From positions 434,001 to 498,000 of the forward strand of contig NZ_CP049241.1 of the NCBI RefSeq assembly GCF_011046245.1: a DNA stretch of 64,000 bases, given 5' to 3'. Origin of the DNA: Allorhizobium pseudoryzae. Lineage in GTDB: Bacteria; Pseudomonadota; Alphaproteobacteria; Rhizobiales; Rhizobiaceae. A program made the position numbers and the translations under genes. Shown piece after piece: positions 16,693 to 26,505 of this stretch (position 1 is the first letter of the stretch; each line of letters opens with the position of its first letter). Below the pieces are notes generated by a model. That model worked only from the letters and a program-made list of their open reading frames with translations, was not told where the DNA came from and made no database searches.

Positions 16693-17520
16693 CTACGATC
16701 CGTCCGTCAAATTTGTGTCGGTGGCCTTTGCCGTGCGCCAAAGGTAGAGCGATTGCAAGAGGGGTTCGAGAGCCGGAGACGTTCGGGCGAGCACATGCAG
16801 CAAAAGCCCGAAATTGACTTCATCCCTGCCGGCATCAAAACCGGCCAGAATTCGCTCGGCCACCTTGTCCACGGGCCAGGGTTTGGCTTGCCCCATGAAA
16901 AGACGAGCGGCTTGCGGCCGATGCGGCAATTCCGCCTGCAATTGCGGCGTCTCCGTATCCGGCGGGAAACAGATCGAGACCCGCACGCCTGCGGGTTTTG
17001 CTTCCAGACGCAGCGACGACGCGAATGCCCGCAGGGCTGCCTTGGACGCGCAATAGGCAGCGTAACCCGGTATGCCGACAAAGGCCGCGCCCGACGAGAC
17101 CATCATGATCCGGCCATATCCCCGCCGGCGCATGGGGCCATAAACGGCTCGAACGCTGTTTGCCACACCGAGAAGGTTCGTCGTTATCTGCCGGTCAAAA
17201 TCATCGGCGGGCTGTTGGTCGAAAAACTGCGGGCAGACGATACCGGCCGAGGCAATCAGTGCTGAGGCCACGCCCCCACTCTCCTCGCATTCAGCCACCG
17301 CCTCATCCAGCCTGCGCTGATCGATCACATCGGCAGCAACGATCGAGATGGACTGAGGTGTTGCCCCAAGCGCCAGCAAGCCGTCACGAGCCTGTTGCAG
17401 CTTCACGAGGTCGCGGGCAATCAGGGAGACCCGCTCTCCACGCCGGATCAACCGCTCCGCCACGGCATAACCGATGCCACTCGATCCGCCGGTGATGATC
17501 GTATGCTTGGGAAAAGACAC
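16693..17520 (-). CDS. rkpH: RkpH-like SDR, 3-ketosphinganine reductase type
   Basis: A 275-residue SDR. The cofactor motif is TIITGGSSGIGYAVAERLI (residues 6-24), the NAG equivalent is LIASAGIV, and the active site is MMVSSGAAFVGIPGYAAYCASK (Ser, then Tyr-x-x-x-Lys). A hydrophobic C-terminal tail (NFGLLLHVLARTSPALEPLL) recalls the membrane-associated 3-ketodihydrosphingosine reductases. The start is a GTG at 17520, one base after the RkpG stop, with GGGG upstream; the longer frame has no support. In Sinorhizobium, rkpG and rkpH are adjacent and required for K antigen (Kiss and co-workers). I infer that it reduces the ketone left by the RkpG condensation. Confidence 0.85.
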   Translation of the reverse strand: MSFPKHTIITGGSSGIGYAVAERLIRRGERVSLIARDLVKLQQARDGLLALGATPQSISIVAADVIDQRRLDEAVAECEESGGVASALIASAGIVCPQFFDQQPADDFDRQITTNLLGVANSVRAVYGPMRRRGYGRIMMVSSGAAFVGIPGYAAYCASKAALRAFASSLRLEAKPAGVRVSICFPPDTETPQLQAELPHRPQAARLFMGQAKPWPVDKVAERILAGFDAGRDEVNFGLLLHVLARTSPALEPLLQSLYLWRTAKATDTNLTDGS

Positions 17521-17521
17521 C

Positions 17522-18913
17522 TCACGCCCCTGCCAGCAGGCGTGCAATTTCCGATCGGTCGAGCGAGGCAATCCCGAAGTTCTCGTCCACAAGCGTCGAT
17601 AGGCAGGCTGCCGTCTTGGCAATCGCCTCATCGATCTGCGCCGTCGTGTGTTCGCTGGTAATGAAGAAGCGCAGGCGTGCCTGACCTTCCGGCACCGCCG
17701 GATGGATGATGGGAAGCGCATTCACGCCAACGGCGAGCAAGTCGTTCGAGAGACGAGCCGCCCGGATGGAATCGCCGATGAGGACCGGCACCACCGAAAA
17801 TCCCTCGCTGAGGCCCGTGTCCAACCCCGCCTTGCGCGCCTGTTCCAGGAAATAGGCCCCGTTGGACCGGAGACGGCGGACGCGTTCGGGTTCTGTCTCA
17901 AGGATGTCCAAGCTGGCGATTGCTGCTGCGGCGAGCGGAGGCGACAGGCCGACACTGTAGACGAAACCGCCGGCGGTCCCCTTCAGCACCGTGATCAGCG
18001 CTTCGCTGCCGGCAACATAACCGCCGCAACTGGATGTGGTTTTCGACAGCGTGCCGCACCAGATATCGACCCTGCCAGGATCGATGCCGAAATGGGTGTG
18101 GGTGCCGTGGCCGTTTTCACCCAATACGCCGAGCGAATGCGCCTCGTCCACCATCAGCCAGAAACCATAGCGGTCTCTCAGCTCCACGAGCGCCGGAAGA
18201 TCGGCAACGTCTCCATCCATGGAATAGATACCTTCGACGATGACGAGCATGCGCCGGAAGCGGCCGTCGAAGGTCGATAGCAACTCCTCCAGCTGCGCCA
18301 TGTCGTTGTGCCGGAAAAATCGTCTTGCGGCCCCGGACAGACGGATCCCGGTGAGGATGCTGTTGTGGATAAGCTCGTCGTGGATGACGATGTCCTCGGG
18401 GCCCATCAGCGTGCTGATGGCTGTCACATTGGTCAGATAGCCACTGACGAAAACGATCGCGTCTTCCGCCTGATACAGGGATGCGATCCTGGACTCGAGC
18501 TGTCCGTGGACGGGTCTTTCTCCTGCCACCAGACGACTGGCGGAGGCCGAGATCCCGTAGCGCTCGACCGCCTCCTTGACCTTCTCCCCCAGGTAGGGGT
18601 GACGATTGGTGCCCAGATAGTCATAGGAGGCAAAATTGATGAGACGCGCCCCCCCGATTTCCGTCGTGGCACCGGCGCCTATATCGTGCGTCCGGTAAAA
18701 GGGGTTTGCCACTTTGACAAGGTCACCAGCCAGTTTTTGAATCTGGACCTGCTTGTATTCGGGAAGCTCGTTGAATTGCGGCGGTTGGCGCTTCAACGGC
18801 TCCCGCTGCTCCGCCTCGTCGTTCGTCCGGGACAGACCGCGCATCTGTGCCAGAAGTGCGTTTCGCCGTCCCTGCTGCATGCGCGCGGATGATGAAGAGG
18901 TTTTTTCCGTCAC
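17522..18913 (-). CDS. rkpG: RkpG-like alpha-oxoamine synthase (PLP)
   Basis: A 463-residue fold-type I PLP enzyme of the alpha-oxoamine synthase family (serine palmitoyltransferase, KBL, AONS). Key sites: MVDEAHSLGVLG with Asp256 and His259 contacting the cofactor, and TLSKTTSSCGGY with Lys291 as the Schiff-base lysine; SRLVAGERPVHGQLE is the family's substrate-binding stretch. These enzymes join an amino acid to an acyl thioester with loss of CO2. Here the acyl donor is likely the acyl-ACP of the PKS, whose stop codon overlaps this GTG start by four bases (GTGA). The 60-residue N-terminal extension is charged and variable. The amino acid substrate cannot be read. Confidence 0.88.
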   Translation of the reverse strand: MTEKTSSSSARMQQGRRNALLAQMRGLSRTNDEAEQREPLKRQPPQFNELPEYKQVQIQKLAGDLVKVANPFYRTHDIGAGATTEIGGARLINFASYDYLGTNRHPYLGEKVKEAVERYGISASASRLVAGERPVHGQLESRIASLYQAEDAIVFVSGYLTNVTAISTLMGPEDIVIHDELIHNSILTGIRLSGAARRFFRHNDMAQLEELLSTFDGRFRRMLVIVEGIYSMDGDVADLPALVELRDRYGFWLMVDEAHSLGVLGENGHGTHTHFGIDPGRVDIWCGTLSKTTSSCGGYVAGSEALITVLKGTAGGFVYSVGLSPPLAAAAIASLDILETEPERVRRLRSNGAYFLEQARKAGLDTGLSEGFSVVPVLIGDSIRAARLSNDLLAVGVNALPIIHPAVPEGQARLRFFITSEHTTAQIDEAIAKTAACLSTLVDENFGIASLDRSEIARLLAGA

Positions 18914-21900
18914 GCGTCACCCACAGTCTTGCGCGCAGCATCCAGGTGTTGCGAAGCGAGCGCCTCGATCTCCTGATGCGGCAACGCTTCGTCGTCGTTG
19001 TCGCTTTGGCGCATGACACGCTCATAGAGCTTTCGCACGACATGATCGACCGTCGTCGTGTCGCCAAGCCCCGTCAGTGGCATATCAACCCCCGTGCGGT
19101 CCTTGAAGCTCATGCTGAGTTCCACGGCCATCAAGCTATCAAGGCCGGCGTCCTTCAGAACCTTGTTGCGGGTTATAGCGCCTTCAGAAATGCGCAACAC
19201 GTTGGCCATCTCGCCTGCCACGAGCTTGAACAGAAGCTCCATCGCCTCCGTTTCGCTCTTGTCTGCGACCAGTTCCGCAAGGTCGATCGTATCGGAACCC
19301 GCGACCGCACCCGCCGCCAGTTGGCGTAGCGGCACGTCGAACAACGGCGTGTTGACGAGCCGTAGTGCTTTCGCAGCATGCCAGTCGATCGGCGAACAGA
19401 TGACGACGCCGCTATCGACGGTACCAGGATCAACGGCCATGTAATATTCAACGAAGGCCAAGGCCGTGCTCGCCTTCATCGCAGAGTTGCCGAGCCTTTT
19501 GCTGAGGACCTCGTTCACCGCGGCGTTGTGGGCGAGATAACCGGTATCCGCGATAGCGCCGAAGCCGACCGCGAGGCCGGGAAGTCCCTCCTGCCGCCGC
19601 TTGCGCGCCAGCCCTTCCAGATATCCGTTCGCCGCAACGTAATTGGCCTGCCCCGGATTGCCGATGAGGGTCGTTGCCGAAGAGAACATCAGGAAATAAT
19701 CGAGCTTATCCGCGCGCGTCGCGCGATCGAGGTTGACTGCACCTTCCGCCTTGACCGCAATGACCGCCTCGAAGCGTTCACGGGTGAGGTTATTCACCAG
19801 CGCATCGTCCAGCACCATGGCCGCATGCACCACGCCCTTGATCGGCGCCCGCTGGCGCAGCGTCCGCAGAAGGTCTTCGACGGCCGCGGCATTCGTGACA
19901 TCGCAAGGATGGCAGGATGCCTGTACGCCCTTTTCGTCCCATCTGTGAATGGCTGCCGCAGTCTCATCGTCTGCCACACCGCGCCGCGTCACAAGCGCAA
20001 TCTGGCGCGCCCCTCGCGCGACGAGCCATTCCGCCGCCGCAAGGCCGAAGCCTCCGATACCGCCAACGACGATGTGGAGACCGACCGGCGGCAGCGGTTG
20101 CAGTCCAGCCGGTTTCGATGCGACCGGGTGCTCTCCCGCCGCCGGCGGTTCGATGACGATCTTGCCGACATGGCCGGCATTCTGCATCAGGCGGAAAGCA
20201 TCGCCGATCTCGTCATGCCGGAAGAGGCGATAGGGAAGCGGTGACAGCTTACCTTCTGCAAAGAGCCGTCCCAGGGTCTCGAAAATGTTCTTCGTCAGCG
20301 CTGGGGCCTTCAACGGCAACTGATCAGCGTCAATGCCGAAGTAGCTGACATTCCGGCGGAAGGGCCGCAGGCCGATCTTGCGATCGGCATAGTAGTCTCG
20401 CTTGCCCAGTTCCAGGAAGCGCCCAAACGGCTTGACGAGACCGATGCTCTGCTCCATCGCATCGGAGAAAAGCGAATTCAGAACCATGTCGACGCCTTCG
20501 CCGCCGGTCACGCGTTTGACGTCTGCCACGAAGGACAGAGAACGCGAGTTGAAGACGTGCTCGATGCCCAGCGTCTTCAGATAAGCCGTCTTCTCGTCGC
20601 TTCCGACGGTCGCAATCACTGTGAGGCCCAGGGCGCGCGCGATCTGGATAGCGGCGAGACCAACGCCTCCTGCTGCACCATGAACCAGCAGGGTTTCCCC
20701 GGCCCGCGCACGGGCCAGCTCCACGATAGCATACCATGCCGTGAGGAAAGTGACCGGCACGGTGGCGGCAGCTTTGAGATCGATCTCGCTTGGAACCTTG
20801 GCCAATCCCGCCCGCGCAATGACCGCGTGAGTGGAGAATGCAGCGGGGCCTATCCCCATGATCGCATCTCCGACCTTCAGGTCGGACACGGACGAGCCGA
20901 CGGCAACAACGCGGCCGGAGAGTTCCATGCCGATGGTCGCACCGGCAAACCCCTCCTCCAGGGCCTCTTCCGGCAACAGGCCCATGGCCCACATCACATC
21001 GCGGAAGTTCAACCCGGCGGCTGCGACGTCCACGACGACCTGATCATCACCCGGCTGCGGCAGATCGCAGGCCTCCCAATAGAGCGCATCAACGCGCGAG
21101 GGTATACGCTGACGGATCGTTGCGGCGGAGTAGCGGGTCGTGAGCATGTTGCCACGGGAGAGTGCGGCCTCCACGGCACGAATTTCGCGGACATCGTCGC
21201 CCCTGGCGCCGATGATCCATTCCCGGCTCTGATCCAGAGAGGCGAGCATCAGTGCCTTGTCGAGTTCGGCCGGCGCCGCATCGAACAGGAAGATGCCAAG
21301 GCTTTCGAGTTCGTTCTGCAGGACACGCGCCAACGACCACAAGCCGACATTGATCGGCGACACCGGAAGGGTTTCCCCTGCAATTGAGAGGCCGACCGGC
21401 GCCCCGCCCTGCAGCAGCAGTACCAGATTGACCGGGCACTTGTGGTTCTGCTCTTCGACGACCTGATGCAGCGTCCGGGCAAAATGCGTCAGTCTCCAGC
21501 TTTCTTCGGTCAGGGTGAGGCTTGTCCCCTCATCCTCGCCACCGCGGATGTAGACGATGTTGACCGTCCGATCCTTTGTCTTCGACAGCACCGTGACGAT
21601 GTCCTGGGTCAGGCTGTCGGTGTCGAGATTCAGAGAGAGAGTTGCCGCATCTGAGCCGGCAGGCATTCCACCGGCAAGAAGAACGTATCCGTCGTTGCGG
21701 ACGGGACTATCCGCCACCACATCGTCCGCCTGCGCATCAATGATATTGGCTGGCCCATACGGTCCATCGACCGTCTGTACCGCCTCCCCGTCGAGGTTGA
21801 GCGCCGCAAGATGGCGCTTCCATTCCCGGGCAGTTGGCAGATGGCCGAGATGCAGGTCGGCAAGCACGCCGGGATCGCCCTGTTCCGCGGCAAGACCGTT

Positions 21901-24900
21901 CATGAAGTCGTTGATCAGTGAGGATGCGCTTTCGGCGATCAGCAGGCGCGCACCTGCGCCAACGAATGACCGGACCGACGACACAGCCGTCTCGTCATTG
22001 ATGATCAACTGCGCATAACGATCGGATGACGAATAGACGGCGTGGTAGATCCTTGCCGGGTCCAGAGATTGAAGGATCTCGATGCGCGGATTGTCCTGGA
22101 ACAGGATTTCCAGCGAACGGCGCAATTCATCGTCCGTCTCGAACACGGCCAGGCGTCCTGCAAGAGGCTCCAGCAGGTCCAGAACGCGCTGGACAGCATG
22201 CGGCGCCGTGGCGCCGATCTGAAGACATGTCAGGGGACAAGACCCGGTCGCCTTCGAAAGGTCAGAGAGTGCGTTGATGAGGAGCGCATTGCGCCAGTCG
22301 GCGGCAGCCGAGCGCTGATGCAGATAATCCGCCGTCGCGGATGTTGGCGCCACCGGAAGGTTCGACGGCACGGCGTTGCCAGGATGAAGCCTCGCCAACA
22401 TGGTCGCGCGAATGCTTGCAACAGCGACGCCCTCGGCGCCCCGATCCGGGCGATCGGCTTCGAACTCCCGCAGAAGTTCGGCGACCTCCGGCAGATCGAT
22501 GCCATCTGCCAGATGCCACTGATCATCCACCGGCGCCGCAAGCCCTGCCCCATGCAGGATGGACAGGCACGTGGACAGGAAGACCCTCGCCTCCTGGGGC
22601 GCAGACGCGACCGAGATCTTGCCATCCGTCTCTACGGTGGCGGCCATTGCGATATCGAGGCAGCTGCGCAGGACAGCCGCCTGCAGCAGGAGGCTGGAAT
22701 CGTCTGTCTCCAGTGATTGCGCGAGCGAGATCAGAGGCTGCGCCGTCCTGACCGGATTTGCCGCAACACGTCCGTTCCAAGGAAGGGCCTCGTAATGGAA
22801 ACCGAGAGAGGGAACGGAACGCTGCTGCCGAAGCGATGTCCTGCGGAAGCGGCAATCGTCTATCACGAGGACGGTTCTGCCCTCCCGATCCTTCAACTGG
22901 AAACGGGCCTTGATGGAATGCGCACTGAACCTCTGGATTTCGATCAGGACGGCATGGATATCTGCGCCCGGCGAAACAAGATGTATTACGCCGAAACGGA
23001 CCGGAATGTAGGGCGAGCCTTGAGCATCGCCCGACAGACGATCGAACAATCCAACCAAACCGTGGAAGGCTGCATCGAGCGACATCGGGCTGACGGCCCA
23101 TTCGAGAAGCGGATGCGCCGGATTGGCCGCCGGCGCCAGACGCGCGACGATCTTCGAACCTCCATCCGTCACGGCCTCGTCCAGCCGCTGGTAAGAGGGG
23201 CCGTAATCGAGACCAAACGCCGCCGCTATGGCGTAGATGCGATCCTTGGCAATCCGGTCGGCGGTCACCTCCTGTGCGTCGAAGATATCGGCAGCCGGAC
23301 CGTCCACCATCTTCTGGCAGCGCGCAACGGCGTGCAGTGTCCAGTCATCGTCCGACAATCTCTCGCGCGAGCGGATTTCGATCACTCCCGTTTCCGGAGA
23401 AACGATGGTCGATAGCTCGAGAAGTTTCTCATCCAGCGGCAGCGGATTGAGCAGTTCGACGTTGGTCAACGTCACACGATCGGTTCGAAGGTGCTGCCGC
23501 GCGACCTGAAGCGCGATGTCCACCAGACCGGCACCGGGCATGATCGCCCTGCCCTCGACGACATGTTCCGCGAGGTCCGGAAAGAGTGCGGCATCGATGT
23601 GGTTCTTCCAGGCTCCCGCATTGGGATCGACCCGCCATCCGGCCAGCGTGTAGGGGCCGGCATTCCGTCCGAAGAGATCGTAGGTATCGCTTGTGGCGGG
23701 GACAGTGAGGGTCTCGGGCTCAAACGGAACGTTCGGCAGATCCACCTGCGCCAGACGGGTCAACGAAATCCCATCGGCGCCAAACGCGAACAGACGCGCG
23801 ATGATCTGGGCAATCGGATCGGCACTCTCTTCATTGTCCTTGGACAGCGAACTCAGCACATGAGCATTGGCGGAATGCTCTCTGATCGTTTCCTTGATGT
23901 AGTTGTTCAGGATAGGACGCGGCGAAATTTCCAGGAACAGATTACAACCGGCGTCGAGCGCCTTTGCCACAGCACTGCGGAAGGCAACCGGTTCGCGCGC
24001 ATTGCGCCACCAGTAGCTCGCAGACAGCTTTCTGCCCGACAATGCATCTCCGGTGACGGTGGAGAGGAACTGCAACTCGCCCTCGTGAAGTCCGATATCC
24101 GGCAGCGTCGCGATGAATTCCTCGCGCACATCATCGATCAGTGGATGGTGGAACGGATATTCGATATCCAGCATCTGGACGGCAATCTTGCGGCGACGCG
24201 CAAGAGCCTTCACCTCTTCGATTTTCTGACGCGGACCCGAGAATGTCACCGAATTGCGTGCGTTAACCGCGGCCACCACCACCTCGGTTATGGCGTGCTC
24301 CGCTAGAAAGGCCTTGGCGGTCTCTTCGCTGCAGAGCGCAGCTGCCATCGTACCGCGGCCGCGCGTCACATGCTGGCACCGGGAACGGGCTGCAACGACG
24401 GCAACGGCATCCACGAGGGACATGGCACCCGCGATGTGGGCTGCGGCCACCTCACCGATCGAGTGGCCGAACACACAGGCCGGGCGGATGCCCGCTGCCG
24501 CCAGAGCGTTTGCAATCGCAACCTGAATCGAGAACAGAAGCGGCTGTGCAATCCGGGTGTCCGAGAGCCGCTCATCAAGCGTATCGGAAACGAGCAGTTC
24601 AACGAGCTTTTCCCCGAGATGCGTTTCAAAGAGCGCACTTGCGGCATCGAAATGCCGCTTGAAGGCCTTGCTCCTGCGATAGGCACTTACGCCCATTCCA
24701 GCCCATTGCGCCCCGTTGCCGGCAAAAGCGAAGGCGATCCTGGACTGCCCTGCAGGCACCTCACCCGTCTCGATCCCGTCGATCGCCTGCGACTGAAGAA
24801 AGCCAGCCAGTCTCGTCCTCAGCGTGTCGGGCGTCGTCGGCACGCCAACCAGTCGGTGACGCAACAGGGTCCGACCACCGCCGGAAGCCGCGACGATGCG

Positions 24901-26310
24901 GTTGATCTGGGCCGGCGCGGCCTTGTCCATGCGGCGCACATAGGCTTCCACCAAAGCCTTGAGGGCACTCTCGGTCTGCGCGCTGGCAACAAAATAGCGT
25001 TCGCCATGCGGTTCGAGTGGCTCAGTCTGCGCCACCTTTTCGGGATCGGAAATTACCACATGGGCATTCGTGCCGCCGAAACCGAAGGAGTTCACGCCGG
25101 CAAGACGCGGACGTCGAGCCCGCAAAAGTTCGAGCGGCGTGCTGTTCACGCGAACATTCAGATTCTCGAAATCGATCGTCTCGTTCGGTTTATCGAAAAA
25201 CAGCGAGGCAGGGAGATAGTTCTGCTCCAGCGCCATCACCGCCTTCAGCAGTCCGAACAGACCTGACGCCGGTTCCGTGTGACCGATGTTCGTCTTGATA
25301 GACCCGATGGGCAGTGGCGCGCGTCGCCGTTTGCCGATCACCTGACCGATCGCCCACACCTCTGCCGGGTCTCCGACCTTGGTGCCGGTGCCATGGCCTT
25401 CGAGGAAGGCAAGATCGTTGGGGTCGATCCGGTTGTCATCATACATCCCCTGCAGAAGCGCGACCTGCGCCTCCGCCGAGGGAAGCGAGATTCCATTGGT
25501 GCGTCCGGCGGAATTTACACCCGTGGCGACAATACGCGCCCGGCTACGATCGCCCTCGGTCTTTGCCACGTCCGTCCGACGCAGGATGATCGCGACCGCA
25601 CCTTCCGAGCGGACATAGCCCGAAGCGTCGGTGTCATAGGCCCGGCAGCGCCCTTCCGGCGACAGCATTCTCGCCTGGGCAAAACCGACAAATGGCAATG
25701 GATGGTTCAGAAGGTTCACGCCACCCACGATCGCCGTATCCACCTCGCCTCGCTCCAGCGCGCGGACAGCCTGATCCAGCGCGACCAGAGAAGACGAACA
25801 GGCCGTATCGATTGTCAGGCTCGGACCATGCAGGCCGAAAATATGCGACAGGCGATTGGCGACGATCGACAGGGTGTTGCCCGTCATGAAGTAAGGGCCG
25901 CCGGATGCGGGATCCTCTGCCGAAAGGTTTGCACTATCGAGGCTCGATGCGCCGACATAAACCCCTACAACTCTATCTTGCAGCGCCGACAGCGGCAAAG
26001 CCGCATCTTCCAAAGCCCGCCAGGCGACTGACAGCAACAAACGCTGCTGCGGATCCATGGCCATGGCTTCACGCCGCGAGAGTCCGAAGACTACGGGATC
26101 GAAGTCATGAACGTTCTCAACCACCCCTGCGGCGAAGGTGTAGGTTTTGCCGGATACGCCCTGTATCGGATGCCAAAATCGAGCCTTGTCCCACCTTGAA
26201 GCCGGGACTTCTGTTACCGAGCAGACTCCGGCGCGAAGCTGCTTGAACAGATCGATCGCCGACGGAGCGCCAGGAGCGATGGCAGCGTATCCGATGATTT
26301 CGACTGACAT
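18910..26310 (-). CDS. rkpA: RkpA-like iterative type I polyketide/fatty acid synthase
   Basis: A single 2466-residue multidomain enzyme. KS about 1-425: TACSSS with Cys171, EGHGTGT with His306, IGSIKTNIGH with His344. AT about 525-820: GHSIGE with Ser617; the specificity stretch YPFH is not a clear malonyl or methylmalonyl signature. DH about 880-1170: HVVEGRAIMP with His916 and LDAAFHG with Asp1079. About 1200-1750: a region resembling a degraded C-methyltransferase and structural KR. ER about 1800-2115: HGAAGGVGLAAIQIA. KR about 2130-2350: active Tyr in ANYVAANGYLE. ACP: LDSLMAVEL with Ser2392. There is no thioesterase. The set predicts a fully reduced acyl chain held on the ACP and released by RkpG. 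In Sinorhizobium, RkpA is needed for K antigen, probably for a lipid moiety. Confidence 0.92.
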   Translation of the reverse strand: MSVEIIGYAAIAPGAPSAIDLFKQLRAGVCSVTEVPASRWDKARFWHPIQGVSGKTYTFAAGVVENVHDFDPVVFGLSRREAMAMDPQQRLLLSVAWRALEDAALPLSALQDRVVGVYVGASSLDSANLSAEDPASGGPYFMTGNTLSIVANRLSHIFGLHGPSLTIDTACSSSLVALDQAVRALERGEVDTAIVGGVNLLNHPLPFVGFAQARMLSPEGRCRAYDTDASGYVRSEGAVAIILRRTDVAKTEGDRSRARIVATGVNSAGRTNGISLPSAEAQVALLQGMYDDNRIDPNDLAFLEGHGTGTKVGDPAEVWAIGQVIGKRRRAPLPIGSIKTNIGHTEPASGLFGLLKAVMALEQNYLPASLFFDKPNETIDFENLNVRVNSTPLELLRARRPRLAGVNSFGFGGTNAHVVISDPEKVAQTEPLEPHGERYFVASAQTESALKALVEAYVRRMDKAAPAQINRIVAASGGGRTLLRHRLVGVPTTPDTLRTRLAGFLQSQAIDGIETGEVPAGQSRIAFAFAGNGAQWAGMGVSAYRRSKAFKRHFDAASALFETHLGEKLVELLVSDTLDERLSDTRIAQPLLFSIQVAIANALAAAGIRPACVFGHSIGEVAAAHIAGAMSLVDAVAVVAARSRCQHVTRGRGTMAAALCSEETAKAFLAEHAITEVVVAAVNARNSVTFSGPRQKIEEVKALARRRKIAVQMLDIEYPFHHPLIDDVREEFIATLPDIGLHEGELQFLSTVTGDALSGRKLSASYWWRNAREPVAFRSAVAKALDAGCNLFLEISPRPILNNYIKETIREHSANAHVLSSLSKDNEESADPIAQIIARLFAFGADGISLTRLAQVDLPNVPFEPETLTVPATSDTYDLFGRNAGPYTLAGWRVDPNAGAWKNHIDAALFPDLAEHVVEGRAIMPGAGLVDIALQVARQHLRTDRVTLTNVELLNPLPLDEKLLELSTIVSPETGVIEIRSRERLSDDDWTLHAVARCQKMVDGPAADIFDAQEVTADRIAKDRIYAIAAAFGLDYGPSYQRLDEAVTDGGSKIVARLAPAANPAHPLLEWAVSPMSLDAAFHGLVGLFDRLSGDAQGSPYIPVRFGVIHLVSPGADIHAVLIEIQRFSAHSIKARFQLKDREGRTVLVIDDCRFRRTSLRQQRSVPSLGFHYEALPWNGRVAANPVRTAQPLISLAQSLETDDSSLLLQAAVLRSCLDIAMAATVETDGKISVASAPQEARVFLSTCLSILHGAGLAAPVDDQWHLADGIDLPEVAELLREFEADRPDRGAEGVAVASIRATMLARLHPGNAVPSNLPVAPTSATADYLHQRSAAADWRNALLINALSDLSKATGSCPLTCLQIGATAPHAVQRVLDLLEPLAGRLAVFETDDELRRSLEILFQDNPRIEILQSLDPARIYHAVYSSSDRYAQLIINDETAVSSVRSFVGAGARLLIAESASSLINDFMNGLAAEQGDPGVLADLHLGHLPTAREWKRHLAALNLDGEAVQTVDGPYGPANIIDAQADDVVADSPVRNDGYVLLAGGMPAGSDAATLSLNLDTDSLTQDIVTVLSKTKDRTVNIVYIRGGEDEGTSLTLTEESWRLTHFARTLHQVVEEQNHKCPVNLVLLLQGGAPVGLSIAGETLPVSPINVGLWSLARVLQNELESLGIFLFDAAPAELDKALMLASLDQSREWIIGARGDDVREIRAVEAALSRGNMLTTRYSAATIRQRIPSRVDALYWEACDLPQPGDDQVVVDVAAAGLNFRDVMWAMGLLPEEALEEGFAGATIGMELSGRVVAVGSSVSDLKVGDAIMGIGPAAFSTHAVIARAGLAKVPSEIDLKAAATVPVTFLTAWYAIVELARARAGETLLVHGAAGGVGLAAIQIARALGLTVIATVGSDEKTAYLKTLGIEHVFNSRSLSFVADVKRVTGGEGVDMVLNSLFSDAMEQSIGLVKPFGRFLELGKRDYYADRKIGLRPFRRNVSYFGIDADQLPLKAPALTKNIFETLGRLFAEGKLSPLPYRLFRHDEIGDAFRLMQNAGHVGKIVIEPPAAGEHPVASKPAGLQPLPPVGLHIVVGGIGGFGLAAAEWLVARGARQIALVTRRGVADDETAAAIHRWDEKGVQASCHPCDVTNAAAVEDLLRTLRQRAPIKGVVHAAMVLDDALVNNLTRERFEAVIAVKAEGAVNLDRATRADKLDYFLMFSSATTLIGNPGQANYVAANGYLEGLARKRRQEGLPGLAVGFGAIADTGYLAHNAAVNEVLSKRLGNSAMKASTALAFVEYYMAVDPGTVDSGVVICSPIDWHAAKALRLVNTPLFDVPLRQLAAGAVAGSDTIDLAELVADKSETEAMELLFKLVAGEMANVLRISEGAITRNKVLKDAGLDSLMAVELSMSFKDRTGVDMPLTGLGDTTTVDHVVRKLYERVMRQSDNDDEALPHQEIEALASQHLDAARKTVGDA

Positions 26311-26505
26311 GAGTACCGTAGAGTAAGGGACTTTTAACTGGGAGAACGTCTAAATAAAGAGATAACAGGATATGACATATAAAGGCAACGTTTACGTGCT
26401 GAACTCCAGGCGCCAAACATGAGCGGGGATTAGAGTAATTGCCTCTTGTTGTGTCTACGGAAATATGGTTTGTCGGCGCCGCAGTTGCGTGAGGGAGTGG
26501 CAGCG
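26311..26505. promoter_or_regulatory. Divergent promoter region of the capsule cluster
   Basis: The 195-base gap between the divergent rkpA and rkpU genes must hold the promoters of both arms. It is AT-rich relative to its surroundings, particularly 26330-26400, as expected of promoters. I see no strong inverted repeat or named operator, so the regulator cannot be guessed. Confidence 0.5.
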
